Of a stretch of 64,000 bases of DNA, positions 1-9,269 are shown one piece after another (positions within the stretch are counted from its first letter, which is position 1; every line of letters starts with the position of its first letter). The position numbers were made by a program, and so were the translations under genes. The stretch comes from Thalassotalea sp. PP2-459 (lineage in GTDB: Bacteria; Pseudomonadota; Gammaproteobacteria; Enterobacterales; Alteromonadaceae). The notes beneath the pieces were generated by a model. That model saw nothing but the letters and a program-made list of their open reading frames with translations, had not been told where the DNA came from and searched no databases. The stretch covers positions 124,001 through 188,000 of the forward strand of contig NZ_MKQD01000065.1 of the NCBI RefSeq assembly GCF_001913705.1, given 5' to 3'.

Positions 1-848
1 TGCTGAGTTCAAAAAGCAAACACTTTCAACAAGGCTTGGCAAATAACAATGGTCAAGTCGGTAAAAACTTAATTTTCAGTGGCGGTGGCGGTGGTCGAGG
101 TGATTTCTACTTTGATGATTTAACACCTGAACAAGCACGTGAATTACAAACTGAAGGGCCATTCATTAATCGTGCGTTACAAGATTGGTACCAAATCAAT
201 GATGAAAACTTTGAGGGTGTAAGCCAAAAAGGGAAAGCCAAAGGTGGCACGCTTGATTTTCTGTTTTACCATAACCCGATTGCTCGCGCTTATGACACAG
301 AATATGACGAGGAAGGCGATCTTATTTGGGGCGAACAACTAAAAGAAAAGCTCTACAACAAGTTTACTTCTCATAAAACCTTACGCTTTGAGGCTTTTAC
401 CGATTGGTTACCAAATGATGATTGTTTCGTTGCTTTAGATGAAGAAGTGACCGACCAATGGGGCGATCCTGTTGCAAAAGTGCGTATAGGTGCTCACCCT
501 CAAGATATTCAGGTAGCAGAGTATCTGGTGCAAAAAGGCGCTAAACTACTTGAAAAACTTGGTGCTAAAAATATAACAACATCCGTCAGTAGCGCGCCAC
601 CGACTAACTTAATGGCTGGGGGCTGTCGGTTTGGTGAGGATCCAAATACTTCTGTACTTGATAAAAATTGCCGAGCACATGAAGTGACAAACCTTTATGT
701 GACAGACGGTTCTTTTATGCCAACAGGTGGTAGTGTTCCATATACCTATACTATATATGCAAATGCTTTTAGGGTTGCTGAGCATATTAAACAACAATGG
801 TTGCTGTCGCAAAGGGCAAAAGTGATAAAAAATAATGACTATTCCTGA
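1..848 (+). CDS. GMC-family FAD-dependent oxidoreductase, C-terminal part (cut by left edge)
   Basis: The reading frame is open to the left edge, so this is the C-terminal part of a longer gene; the TTG at 36 is an internal Leu codon, not a start. The visible part matches the GMC oxidoreductase C-terminal domain: a GxDPxxSVLD segment, then NLYVTDGS and a P...TIYANAFR helix that closes over the FAD. GMC enzymes oxidise alcohols or sugars with FAD. The second catalytic position, usually Asn or His before Pro in the last motif, reads Val-Pro here, as far as I can align it. The N-terminal FAD-binding part and any Tat or signal peptide lie outside the window. The substrate is unknown. The next gene is anmK on the same strand, 154 bases on, so a link with sugar use is possible but unproven. 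Confidence 0.85.
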   Translation, partial: LSSKSKHFQQGLANNNGQVGKNLIFSGGGGGRGDFYFDDLTPEQARELQTEGPFINRALQDWYQINDENFEGVSQKGKAKGGTLDFLFYHNPIARAYDTEYDEEGDLIWGEQLKEKLYNKFTSHKTLRFEAFTDWLPNDDCFVALDEEVTDQWGDPVAKVRIGAHPQDIQVAEYLVQKGAKLLEKLGAKNITTSVSSAPPTNLMAGGCRFGEDPNTSVLDKNCRAHEVTNLYVTDGSFMPTGGSVPYTYTIYANAFRVAEHIKQQWLLSQRAKVIKNNDYS

Positions 849-1002
849 GCATAAATGTCATGTTTGGGCTATACAGCAAAGATGATAAAAATTAATATGA
901 TGAATGCACTAGAGTAGGTAGATTTGTCACGTTTAATTCGAACAATATTTAGTCTCGAATAATCAACAACCCCTAAAGTTAAGCTGAATTAATTGTAAGT
1001 AA

Positions 1003-2226
1003 ATGAATCAAATAGGTAATCATGTGGAAAGTGGTACAAATACAAATAAAGCGAACCTTTATATTGGCATAATGTCAGGCACCAGTGTCGATGGTATCGA
1101 TGTGGTGCTGGCTAAAATAGCTGATAATAGGTCAGAACTTATTGGGGGATATTCATGTGACTTTGATGCCAGCATTAGAACGGAAATACTGACAGTTTGT
1201 CAAAATACGCATTACAGTATAGAAGCACTAGGCCAGCTTGAAGTGAAGCTTGCCAAAAGTTACGCGAAAGCGGTTCAACAACTTTTAGCCAATTACCATA
1301 TTGAACGATCTCAAGTGAGGGCAATTGGTTGCCATGGCCAAACGGTGTTACATAATCCGTTTGGTGAGCACCCTTTTTCAATGCAATTGGTCAATGCTAA
1401 TGTGCTTGCCGCAGAAACAGGCATTACCTGTGTAACTGATTTTAGAGGGATGGATCTTGCGTTTAGGGGACAAGGCGCACCGCTAGTACCTATGTTTCAT
1501 CAAAGCTTATTCGAATCTTCTACCGACTCATCGGATTTTTCGGTAAATACTGCTTTACTTAACTTAGGAGGTATCGCCAACTTAACGCTTATTAATCAAG
1601 ATCTCTTGACCGGCTTTGATACCGGGCCAAGTAATATTTTACTTGATAGTTGGATGCAAACTAAGTTTTCACAACCTTACGATGAAGATGGAAAAGTGTC
1701 ACTGTCAGGTCAAGTAAACAAGCCCCTATTGGCGACGCTGTTAGCCGATGATTATTTTTCATTACCGCACCCGAAAAGTACCGGCAGAGAATATTTTAAT
1801 TTAGCTTGGCTTAATCAAAAACTAGAACAGCATTCTCTATCATGCAAAATTTCAGATGCGGATATCATGGCTACTTTGGTTGAACTTACGGCGATAAGTG
1901 TTACTAATGAACTAAATCAAGCGATAAATGTTGAGTCAAACCCAGAGTTTCAGTCTTCGGGTAATCTTTTGGTATTTGGCGGAGGCACAAAAAATATAGC
2001 TTTAATGAGGGCCATAAGCCGTTTGTTACCTTTATGGAATATAGAAACTACAGAGAGTATAGGGATAGAAAGCCAATATATGGAAGCCCTTGCATTTGCT
2101 TGGCTCGGTTATCGCTGTATTACCGGCCAAGTAGCTAACGCGCCTAGTGTTACAGGGGCGCTGCAAGCAACTATTTTAGGGCAGATTACGCAAGTGAGTG
2201 GTCATCAGTTAGTGTTGGGAGAGTAA
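1003..2226 (+). CDS. anmK: Anhydro-N-acetylmuramic acid kinase AnmK
   Basis: Cytoplasmic kinase that opens and phosphorylates 1,6-anhydro-MurNAc with ATP to give MurNAc-6-phosphate, the substrate of MurQ (34724). At 407 residues it has the family's ASKHA-fold signatures: GIMSGTSVDGID near residue 23 (phosphate loop), GCHGQTVLH near 110, LNLGGIANLT near 185 followed by GFDTGPSN, and FGGGTKN near 325. The ATG at 1003 gives about 18 extra residues before the conserved core and has no strong Shine-Dalgarno sequence; no later Met precedes the core, so the start is kept. Its substrate is made by lytic transglycosylases plus an amidase and a glucosaminidase, all of which occur in this window. A hairpin follows the stop, towards the convergent aminotransferase gene. 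Confidence 0.97.
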   Translation: MNQIGNHVESGTNTNKANLYIGIMSGTSVDGIDVVLAKIADNRSELIGGYSCDFDASIRTEILTVCQNTHYSIEALGQLEVKLAKSYAKAVQQLLANYHIERSQVRAIGCHGQTVLHNPFGEHPFSMQLVNANVLAAETGITCVTDFRGMDLAFRGQGAPLVPMFHQSLFESSTDSSDFSVNTALLNLGGIANLTLINQDLLTGFDTGPSNILLDSWMQTKFSQPYDEDGKVSLSGQVNKPLLATLLADDYFSLPHPKSTGREYFNLAWLNQKLEQHSLSCKISDADIMATLVELTAISVTNELNQAINVESNPEFQSSGNLLVFGGGTKNIALMRAISRLLPLWNIETTESIGIESQYMEALAFAWLGYRCITGQVANAPSVTGALQATILGQITQVSGHQLVLGE

Positions 2227-2299
2227 CAACTACATAATCCTTCAGGCACAGTATTGGTAATTAAAAATAATAGCATTACATACGTCATTGAAAGCACAA

Positions 2300-2327
2300 C
2301 TCACTTTGTTAATGAACCCAAAGTGAG
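2300..2327. terminator. Hairpin between convergent anmK and dat
   Basis: A perfect 9-bp stem, CTCACTTTG (2300-2308) with CAAAGTGAG (2319-2327) and a 10-base loop, lies between the two convergent genes. It is followed on the + strand by a T-rich but interrupted stretch. It could end anmK transcription; the weak T-tract lowers confidence. Confidence 0.45.
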
Positions 2328-2364
2328 GAGATTTTCATTGTTATTTCTTGATACTTACATCTGC

Positions 2365-3222
2365 CTAATACTGGTATTTATATTGAGAAAATAACCTTTG
2401 AGCTTCTAGCCAAATATCACCAATTTCTCCAGAAGAAATCATATCGTTGTCTATTTTTACGACGGGAGCAATTTCTTTAGTTGAGCTTGTTAGCCAAACT
2501 TCATCAGCATTTAAGACTTCTTTATACGAAATTGCTCTTTCTTCAATGGTGAACTTGCTATGTTCTTTTAAAATCGCCAACAAAATATGTCGTGTCACAC
2601 CAGGTAAAATTTGATTATCTAGCGGCGGTGTCATTATGATATTGTGTTTGACAATAAAAACATTACTTGAACTTGCTTCTGTCAGTTGATCTAGTTCGTT
2701 AAATAAAATAGTTTCTTTGTTCCCCTCGTTAATTCCATGTTGAAAATGCATTACATTACCTAATAGCGAAGTGGATTTAATTTGGCATCTCTTCCATCTC
2801 AAATCTTGTTGGCTCGATACTTTATATGCTGTTGCGCTGTGTTTATCTGGTACAGGCTGTGTAGGAATTTCAAATGTAAAAGCAAAAACAGTAGGTATTG
2901 TATCTTTTGGATATGCATGATTCCGTATTGGTGATGAGCCACGAGTTACGTGGATATAAACAGCTACATTAGCTTCGTTATTAAGCGTTACTAATTTTTG
3001 GCAGAGTTCTGTCCACTTATCGTTGCTGAAAGGCGAGGGAATTCCTAAAGATTTTAAGCCATTATAAAGACGATCAAGGTGGGGTTGTAAGCCAATAAAC
3101 TTACCTTCATAGCAAGGTATAACTTCATAAATGCCTTCCCCAAACAAAAAACCACGATCCATTGGTGAAATTTTTGCTTCATTGCTTGGGATAAATTGAT
3201 TGTTTAAATAAACTGTGTTCAT
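2365..3222 (-). CDS. dat: D-amino acid aminotransferase
   Basis: Fold-type IV PLP aminotransferase, about 285 residues. It interconverts D-alanine plus 2-oxoglutarate with pyruvate plus D-glutamate. It shows SPMDRGFLFGEGIYEV near residue 20, typical of D-amino acid transaminases, the PLP lysine at about K149 in QIKSTSLLGN, EASSSNVF, and ILPGVTRH near 215. I chose the ATG at 3222, which has AGAG upstream and fits the family N-terminus; a TTG at 3255 would add 11 residues with no support. In this neighbourhood its likely task is to deaminate D-Ala released from peptidoglycan stems. Branched-chain or 4-amino-4-deoxychorismate enzymes share the fold, but the N-terminal motif favours D-amino acids. 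Candidate operators lie upstream at 3412 and 3720. Confidence 0.85.
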   Translation of the reverse strand: MNTVYLNNQFIPSNEAKISPMDRGFLFGEGIYEVIPCYEGKFIGLQPHLDRLYNGLKSLGIPSPFSNDKWTELCQKLVTLNNEANVAVYIHVTRGSSPIRNHAYPKDTIPTVFAFTFEIPTQPVPDKHSATAYKVSSQQDLRWKRCQIKSTSLLGNVMHFQHGINEGNKETILFNELDQLTEASSSNVFIVKHNIIMTPPLDNQILPGVTRHILLAILKEHSKFTIEERAISYKEVLNADEVWLTSSTKEIAPVVKIDNDMISSGEIGDIWLEAQRLFSQYKYQY

Positions 3223-3411
3223 ATTTTTCTCTAAAATAATCGGTAAAGTATTCAAGTTCAGTAATTAAAGGTTCTCACTGATTAAGGTATGAACTGGTCA
3301 AACTTAACTGGGGAGCAGTTACCATATAGTGTTTAAGGCCTGACCTGATTTTAATCTTTTATCTCCGCCACGCACCTTACTATCTATCACTTCATCTTTA
3401 GCGATAAATAA

Positions 3412-3426
3412 TAAATATAATATTCC
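3412..3426. promoter_or_regulatory. Candidate RpiR-type operator
   Basis: TAAATA-TAA-TATTCC: the right arm matches the shared RGAATA-NNN-TATTCY palindrome exactly and the left arm keeps the AATA core. It lies about 190 bases upstream of dat. Confidence 0.35.
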
Positions 3427-3719
3427 TATTTTTCAATGTAATTATATTAATGTATTCCTTTGGTTTAAAGGTGATTCACATTGAAGATTAAACTTTATTA
3501 AAGATCATTGACGAAATATTTCTTGGTATTTTATTTAACTAACAAAACATCTATCTATTTTTAATAAGACACGTAAATAATATTAATGACAGTTATTATC
3601 CAATGATTAATTCGTCAAACTTTTTAGTTCATGCATTACAAAGGTATGAATATAGCCGGCTCTAGGACATTAGCAATAAAAAGGATAAATCAGTTTGTGA
3701 TTAAAAATCAAGCAACACG

Positions 3720-3734
3720 AGAATATTATATTCC
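3720..3734. promoter_or_regulatory. Candidate RpiR-type operator
   Basis: AGAATA-TTA-TATTCC, a near-perfect copy of the shared palindrome, 66 bases before the start of the lysozyme-like gene at 3801. Confidence 0.5.
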
Positions 3735-3800
3735 TATATCCTTTACATTTTAGAATATTGTCGTTATTTTGTTCTTACCTACTGGTGGTTTTTATTTATT

Positions 3801-5543
3801 ATGAATCGTTCAATATTGTTTATTTTAACAGTTTTAGTGTTGTTCAAGGCAAATGCCTTACCAAATGATACAGAAAACTTCTACTTATGCGCAGGAAAAA
3901 CAACAGAGAGTACCACATGGAATTTTGGAACGGCACCTGCTTTTTGTGATATTAGTCCTTTTGGGGACCCTAAGTTTGTTGACGATTATCTTTCTCAAAT
4001 TATTTTTAACAGTGAGAGTGACGTTGTGGTAGAGCGCCGTCGCTATATGAATGAGCTAAATGCTGTAATCAAAATTGCTGCTAAATACTACTTATCTGTG
4101 CGTAAACCAGATGCATCAAATGAAGAAGTCTTGGCTTGGATCAATGCGATAAAAACAGTGGCTAATCAAGAAACGTTTTGGAGTCATTATTTTCGTTCAA
4201 TACTAGATAGTAAAACGAAAATGATGCGTGGTGATAATGGCCACGGCCACGGCATGATGCAAATAGATGATCGCTGGCATTTTACACAAATCAATGAAGG
4301 TAAAGGTTGGCAGATATTTGAAAACATGATTTACGCCATGGAGATTTTCTATGCGGAATGGCAAAACGCGTCAGAAGCGACGTGCGTGTCTTCAGCCAAT
4401 AATTGGCCTGAAAGAACACGTGCCGCCTATTCTGCATACAATGGTGGTCCAACAAAAATTTGTCGATGGTCAAATAACCCGGCTTGGCAAGATGATGGTT
4501 TTTTAGGGAAGTTTGAAGCCGAAAGCTGGCAATTATATATTACGGATGAAATGCTGGAATCTGCAATTGATGTTGAGTGTTTGATGGAAGGGGTAGAATT
4601 TTGCTTACCTGATTACCAGCCACCTGAGCAAGATCATGATACCGATGAACAAGTATGGTGGTTTAACTTTTTAACCTTAACCACGGGTGAAACTTGTCTT
4701 TTAGTACAAGACGAATATCGCTGCGTTGCACAAGAGCAAGATGCCGTGTGTTTAAGTGCTATGTTTGACCGGATTGCGACTGCTAGTGCGATAACATTGA
4801 CTGAACAACAGAGCCAACTTTATCCTAAAAAAATATACGAGCGCCATCAATGCATTGCTGAGGTACAACACGGCTTTTCAGTTGGCGATCTCATCATCAC
4901 TGCTAAAGATATTAATATTCGACACACTGCCGCGGGTGCAGATACAAACGTTGATAGTGAAACAGGTAGTGCATACCAGATCTTAGATGTCATAGTATCT
5001 TTAGCGCCGGTACAAGAGCGATATTATAAAATTAAACAAAACACGACTATTGGTTATGTGTTCGCTGGCGATTACGATACCTGGCAAGACTGGGCATATG
5101 AAGGCGATGCGAGTGCGCTAGACGATAACAATAAAATTATCGCAATGTCAGGTGATACGGTATATGTAGTCAATGATAATGGTTTATCGTTGCTTGCATC
5201 AACCCAAAGTGGTGCAGAAACACTTGCGACGATCTCCAAAGATACAGCTTTAACGATTGATGATGTTAGCATTCAAGGTGCTAGTAATGACGTGTTCTAT
5301 CATGTGACCAATAACGGAAAAGCAGGGGTAATTCACGCAGGAAAATTACTACCGACATTTAATTTATCAGCAAATGTGAGTTTTACAGCGCCTATTAATA
5401 ACGGTACCGAACCGCCTAATAAACCTGGCAATAACCAGTCTTCATCAAGTAGTGGTGGCAGTTGGCATTTACATGTATTGATATTCTTGATGGTAGTTTT
5501 GTGCTGGAAATGGCAATTAAAGGCGGTAAATTCAGATGTTTAA
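3801..5543 (+). CDS. Exported lysozyme-fold (SLT-like) murein hydrolase with GlyGly-CTERM-like tail
   Basis: A 580-residue exported protein with a signal peptide (first ~19 residues, ending KANA-LP). Residues ~100-230 look like a lytic transglycosylase/lysozyme domain: the catalytic Glu is probably E124 in ANQETFW, followed by GHGHGMMQID (the GxGLMQI motif) and AAYSAYNGGP (the YNAGP motif). Residues ~350-480 look beta-rich and may be SH3-like. The C-terminus is Ser-rich, then GGS, a hydrophobic segment and basic residues, resembling the GlyGly-CTERM/rhombosortase sorting tail. Predicted role: cleaving glycan strands at the cell surface, giving anhydro-muropeptides for AnmK if it is a transglycosylase. 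The last 8 bases overlap the next gene. Exact chemistry (lytic or hydrolytic) cannot be told from sequence alone. Confidence 0.75.
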   Translation: MNRSILFILTVLVLFKANALPNDTENFYLCAGKTTESTTWNFGTAPAFCDISPFGDPKFVDDYLSQIIFNSESDVVVERRRYMNELNAVIKIAAKYYLSVRKPDASNEEVLAWINAIKTVANQETFWSHYFRSILDSKTKMMRGDNGHGHGMMQIDDRWHFTQINEGKGWQIFENMIYAMEIFYAEWQNASEATCVSSANNWPERTRAAYSAYNGGPTKICRWSNNPAWQDDGFLGKFEAESWQLYITDEMLESAIDVECLMEGVEFCLPDYQPPEQDHDTDEQVWWFNFLTLTTGETCLLVQDEYRCVAQEQDAVCLSAMFDRIATASAITLTEQQSQLYPKKIYERHQCIAEVQHGFSVGDLIITAKDINIRHTAAGADTNVDSETGSAYQILDVIVSLAPVQERYYKIKQNTTIGYVFAGDYDTWQDWAYEGDASALDDNNKIIAMSGDTVYVVNDNGLSLLASTQSGAETLATISKDTALTIDDVSIQGASNDVFYHVTNNGKAGVIHAGKLLPTFNLSANVSFTAPINNGTEPPNKPGNNQSSSSSGGSWHLHVLIFLMVVLCWKWQLKAVNSDV

Positions 5544-6339
5544 AAAATTCATTGTCGTTCTTGCGTTAGTTGTTGGTTTTGTCATTATGTATTACCAAAT
5601 TTTTCAACCGGAAAAAGTGGCGAAAGTAACAACAACGCCAGATAACGATATTGCCACCACGTTAGATAACGCTTCGATATCAAACAAAGCAAATGAAAAA
5701 AAGCAAGAGGAGACTCAGGCACCATCGGTTATGCAAACTGAGGTTGTCAAAGGTTTTTTGCAGCAAAGGCAGCAGCTATTAACTCAACTGGATGAAATTG
5801 AAGATTGTGAAAACAATGGCTTATGCTCTACGAATGAACAAGACCCTAAACAGGCTATGTTTGAACAAGAAGCTTTGTTCGTCAAGACACTAAAGCAGTT
5901 GCAGGAAATGCATCAAACAAAGCAAGTATTTGATACCACTTATACCGAGACTATCGGCAAATATTTAGCTAGTTCACTTGGACGGGTGCAATTACAAGCT
6001 ATCGATATGTTTGCACAACAACCACAAGATGAGTCGAATGCTGAAATTTTAATTAACGCACTTAGCGACAGTTATGATAGTAAAGTGATGGCAAAAGCAA
6101 TGTCAGTGCTCACTCACTACCCAAAGCAACAAGAACAGTATGAAAATATGCTTCTGAAAACATTAACCACGGGTAGTTTTTATGTATCACGCACTGTAGC
6201 AAAGGAAGTTCGTCACATTTTAAATGCACAAAACATTACTAAATTCGAAGCTTTAGCAGCAACTCTTCCAGAAAAAACCGCGAAAGCGAAAATATTAAAA
6301 ACATCGATAGATGATTATAAACGGGACAAGAGTAATTAA
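5536..6339 (+). CDS. Membrane-anchored protein of unknown function
   Basis: I do not recognise this 267-residue protein. It begins with a short basic stretch and one membrane segment (residues ~5-22), so most of it should lie in the periplasm. A Gln/Glu-rich, probably helical region follows (~50-130), then repeated helices around 150-240 (ILINALSDSYDSKVMAKAMSV...) that resemble HEAT-like repeats. It overlaps the lysozyme-like gene by 8 bases and ends 2 bases before the GHL10 glycosidase, so the three are almost certainly co-translated. That context suggests an accessory or docking role for the two hydrolases; this is inference only. Confidence 0.7.
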   Translation: MFKKFIVVLALVVGFVIMYYQIFQPEKVAKVTTTPDNDIATTLDNASISNKANEKKQEETQAPSVMQTEVVKGFLQQRQQLLTQLDEIEDCENNGLCSTNEQDPKQAMFEQEALFVKTLKQLQEMHQTKQVFDTTYTETIGKYLASSLGRVQLQAIDMFAQQPQDESNAEILINALSDSYDSKVMAKAMSVLTHYPKQQEQYENMLLKTLTTGSFYVSRTVAKEVRHILNAQNITKFEALAATLPEKTAKAKILKTSIDDYKRDKSN

Positions 6340-6341
6340 GG

Positions 6342-7910
6342 ATGAAGTTTGTAATATTGCAAAAAAACCGGTTAACAAAGCTGTTCATTCAATATCCCAA
6401 ACAGTGTGCCTCAGTGTTAGTCGTATTTGCGTTACTATTATGGTGGTGTTGGCCTAAAAATTATGTTTCCGCACCAATCGAAGTCAGACGAGAATTTAGA
6501 GCTGCTTGGGTTGCAACCGTGGCTAATATTAATTGGCCAAGTGCACCGGGATTACCGCAAGCCCAACAAAAAGAAGAAGCCATCCGCTTACTAGACGCGT
6601 TGCAAGCACATAAATTTAACGCCGTTATTTTACAAGTACGTCCTCAGGGGGATGCTTTATATCCCAGCGAACTTGAACCATGGTCGTATTATTTAACAGG
6701 AAAACAAGGTTGGGCGCCTGACAACTTTTATGATCCATTAGCTTTTTGGATTGAACAAGCCCATGCAAGAGGCCTTGAATTACATGCTTGGCTTAATCCT
6801 TACCGAGTTCATCATGTTAATGGGGGGGATATTTCAGCCCATTCGTTAGTGAATAAGCTAGATGAAGCCGTAATCAAATTAGATAGCGGTTATTATTGGT
6901 TAGATCCTAGTGATGCAAATGCGGTTAGCCATACTTTAGATGTCGTAGAAGATATTACCCAACGTTATGATATTGATGGTATTCATATGGATGATTATTT
7001 CTATCCCTACCCTTCTTATCATAACGACAAAGACTTTCCTGATGGTAAAAACTATCAGTTATATCTTGAGGAAGGTGGCGAACTATCGATAGGTGACTGG
7101 CGTCGACATCATGTTAATGAGTTTGTTCAGGCCTTATACAAGCAAGTCAAAGAAATAAAAACTCAAGTGAAACTTGGTATTAGTCCGTTTGGTATTTGGC
7201 GTCCGGGGCAACCCAAATGGATTACGGGCTTTGATCAGTTTGATAAATTATATGCAGATGCCCGACTCTGGCTACAAAAAGGCTGGGTCGATTATTTCTC
7301 ACCACAACTTTATTGGAATATTAGCAAGGAAGGCCAGAGTTACCCAATGCTGTTAAATTGGTGGCAGAAACAAAATGATTTACAACGCCATATTTGGCCT
7401 GGCATTCGCACCCATAATGCCAAAACAGAGCGTATGGTCGATGAAGTACAAAACCAAATTATGATTAATAGAGCGCTCCTTGACGATAATACCGGACAAA
7501 TATTCTGGCATATCGGCGGGATAATCAATAATCAAGTGATGACCGAAAGGTTGAATAATTTTAGTTTTAACAAACCAGCATTAATGCCTGCATCTCCTTG
7601 GTTAGAGAGTGAACAACCAGATACCGTAGAGGTTGATATTGATATAAATCAGCAGGCAGAAATAAGCATTGAGCATAATGCGCCTGAAACTATTGGTAAT
7701 TACGTGTTATATAGCCAGTATGATGACCGATGGCATTATCAGGTCTTGCCTCGAACCACACGTAAAGCAGCATTACCTTTATTTTCTATTGTTATGGCAA
7801 ATCATGATGAAAGCGCTGATAAAACATCAGTACTACAGAAAGTTGCGGTTTCTGCTGTCAGTAAAACCGGTATTGAAAGTTTAGTTTATATCAACGAGTT
7901 AATAGATTAA
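6342..7910 (+). CDS. GHL10 (DUF187) family glycosidase, DigH-like
   Basis: A 522-residue protein with an N-terminal membrane anchor (~20-40) and a GHL10/DUF187 TIM barrel (~50-400). Signatures are REFRAAWVATVANINWPS near 50, ILQVRPQGDALYPS, HAWLNPYRVH and DGIHMDDYFYPYP with acidic residues D212, D217 and D218. The C-terminal ~100 residues look like a beta-sandwich. E. coli DigH (YddW), of the same family, cleaves glycan strands from which stem peptides have been removed. That fits well here: the amidases in this locus would make such denuded strands. It is the third gene of the 3801-7910 operon. The family assignment is firm; activity on peptidoglycan is inferred from DigH and context. Confidence 0.85.
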   Translation: MKFVILQKNRLTKLFIQYPKQCASVLVVFALLLWWCWPKNYVSAPIEVRREFRAAWVATVANINWPSAPGLPQAQQKEEAIRLLDALQAHKFNAVILQVRPQGDALYPSELEPWSYYLTGKQGWAPDNFYDPLAFWIEQAHARGLELHAWLNPYRVHHVNGGDISAHSLVNKLDEAVIKLDSGYYWLDPSDANAVSHTLDVVEDITQRYDIDGIHMDDYFYPYPSYHNDKDFPDGKNYQLYLEEGGELSIGDWRRHHVNEFVQALYKQVKEIKTQVKLGISPFGIWRPGQPKWITGFDQFDKLYADARLWLQKGWVDYFSPQLYWNISKEGQSYPMLLNWWQKQNDLQRHIWPGIRTHNAKTERMVDEVQNQIMINRALLDDNTGQIFWHIGGIINNQVMTERLNNFSFNKPALMPASPWLESEQPDTVEVDIDINQQAEISIEHNAPETIGNYVLYSQYDDRWHYQVLPRTTRKAALPLFSIVMANHDESADKTSVLQKVAVSAVSKTGIESLVYINELID

Positions 7911-8007
7911 GAGCAATGGGGGAGTTGTAAAACAAAACACCATGTTATTAGACGTATATAAGTTATTAGGCGTAAATTAAAACAACACAAAAAATAGGTA
8001 CTAAAGT

Positions 8008-9198
8008 TTGATTCAATTTTTTTCCCGCCATGCGGAAAGCGTGTTATCTCGCTATGCTGAAAATCGATTATTAGCCCTTGATGTTTTAAGGGGAATGACT
8101 ATAACTGCTATGGTTTTAGTCAATAATCCGGGAAGCTGGTCAAATATTTATGCACCTTTGAAGCATGCGAAATGGCATGGACTCACACCAACTGATCTTA
8201 TTTTTCCTTTCTTTGTTTTTATGATGGGCATCTCTATTGGTATAGTAATTCGCCGTGCAAAATCACAGCCTTTTCAACATTCAAAGGTATGGATACGCAC
8301 CGTAAAGTTATTTGGATTAGGTTTATTCTTATTTCTTTTCTATATTAATTTTTATCAAGCTGGGTTTAGTTGGATTGAAGATAGGTTATATAAAATAAGA
8401 TACTTCGGCGTGCTTCAACGACTCGCTATCGTTTATCTTGTTACTTATTACCTCGTTTTTTATACAAGTGAAAAAGCACAAAAAGCGATTCTGCTCGGTA
8501 TATTAATTGTGTACTGGGCGCTAAGCGCATTTATGCCTTACCAAGATAGCGTTGGCAATATTTATGTTGGAGAATTAGCATTTGGTAATAGTTTAGTGGC
8601 TTGGTTTGATGATCTTCTTATTGCTAGCCAACACCTTTATTACCATAGTGCTCAACCATTTGCCTTTGATCCTGAAGGGGTGTTAAGCACTATGCCTGCA
8701 ATAGCATCAGCGCTTACAGGCGTGCTTATTTCAAATACATTAACGAACAACTTACTTAATAAAGAAAGTAAAGCAAAAATAGTTGTAAAGTTTGGTATAA
8801 TCATGCTGCTCGTCGGTTATATTTTTAGTGTTATTGTGCCGATTAATAAACAATTGTGGACCTCTTCTTTCGTGCTAGTTTCTTCAGGTTGGGCGTGTAC
8901 AATGCTAGCTAGTTTGATATGGTTAATTGATATTAAAGGTTATAAAAAGTGGAGCACACCTTTTATTGTTTTTGGGGTTAACGCGATAGGCTTTTTTGTG
9001 TTTTCTGGCGTACTTGCTCGATTATTATTAATGATCCCTGCCGGTGAAACTAATCTTAAGACTTTTTTATATCACAATTACTTTAGCCAAATAATTTCAC
9101 CTACCTTTGGTTCACTTAGTTTCGCGCTATGCTTTTGTGTCATTTGCTACTTAATCTTTTATCAACTGTATCAAAAACAAGTAATATTCAAAGTATAG
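8008..9198 (+). CDS. NagX-like (DUF5009/HGSNAT-related) inner-membrane protein
   Basis: A polytopic membrane protein of 396 residues with about ten hydrophobic segments. The conserved N-terminus reads RLLALDVLRGMTITAMVLVNNPGSW, then HAKWHGLTPTDLIFPFFVFMMGIS, hallmarks of the family that includes human heparan-alpha-glucosaminide N-acetyltransferase and the NagX proteins encoded with marine GlcNAc-use genes. It starts with TTG at 8008; the conserved RG motif needs this upstream start, since the first ATG falls within it. NagX proteins have been proposed to transport or acetylate amino sugars at the membrane. Here it would deal with GlcNAc- or MurNAc-containing sugars, but the actual function is not established. 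Confidence 0.8.
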   Translation: MIQFFSRHAESVLSRYAENRLLALDVLRGMTITAMVLVNNPGSWSNIYAPLKHAKWHGLTPTDLIFPFFVFMMGISIGIVIRRAKSQPFQHSKVWIRTVKLFGLGLFLFLFYINFYQAGFSWIEDRLYKIRYFGVLQRLAIVYLVTYYLVFYTSEKAQKAILLGILIVYWALSAFMPYQDSVGNIYVGELAFGNSLVAWFDDLLIASQHLYYHSAQPFAFDPEGVLSTMPAIASALTGVLISNTLTNNLLNKESKAKIVVKFGIIMLLVGYIFSVIVPINKQLWTSSFVLVSSGWACTMLASLIWLIDIKGYKKWSTPFIVFGVNAIGFFVFSGVLARLLLMIPAGETNLKTFLYHNYFSQIISPTFGSLSFALCFCVICYLIFYQLYQKQVIFKV

Positions 9199-9269
9199 TG
9201 CTGACTAAGCACATAACGTCTCAAGGAATATTATAGAGGCAAGCGAAGAGTCCCGATGGTTAGTAACGT

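Larger units (their letters stand above)
3223..3800. other. 578-bp intergenic region between divergent dat and the lysozyme-like gene
   Basis: An AT-rich divergent promoter region. It contains two copies of the palindrome shared across the locus (3412-3426 and 3720-3734). I see no convincing small gene or RNA; the only short open frame, at 3646, lacks a properly spaced ribosome site. Confidence 0.6.

Noticed and set aside
3646-3753. A 35-codon open frame (MNIAGSRTLAIK...) in the 3223-3800 intergenic region
   Set aside because: The only AAGG is directly against the ATG, the frame overlaps the candidate operator at 3720, and the peptide has no recognisable features.
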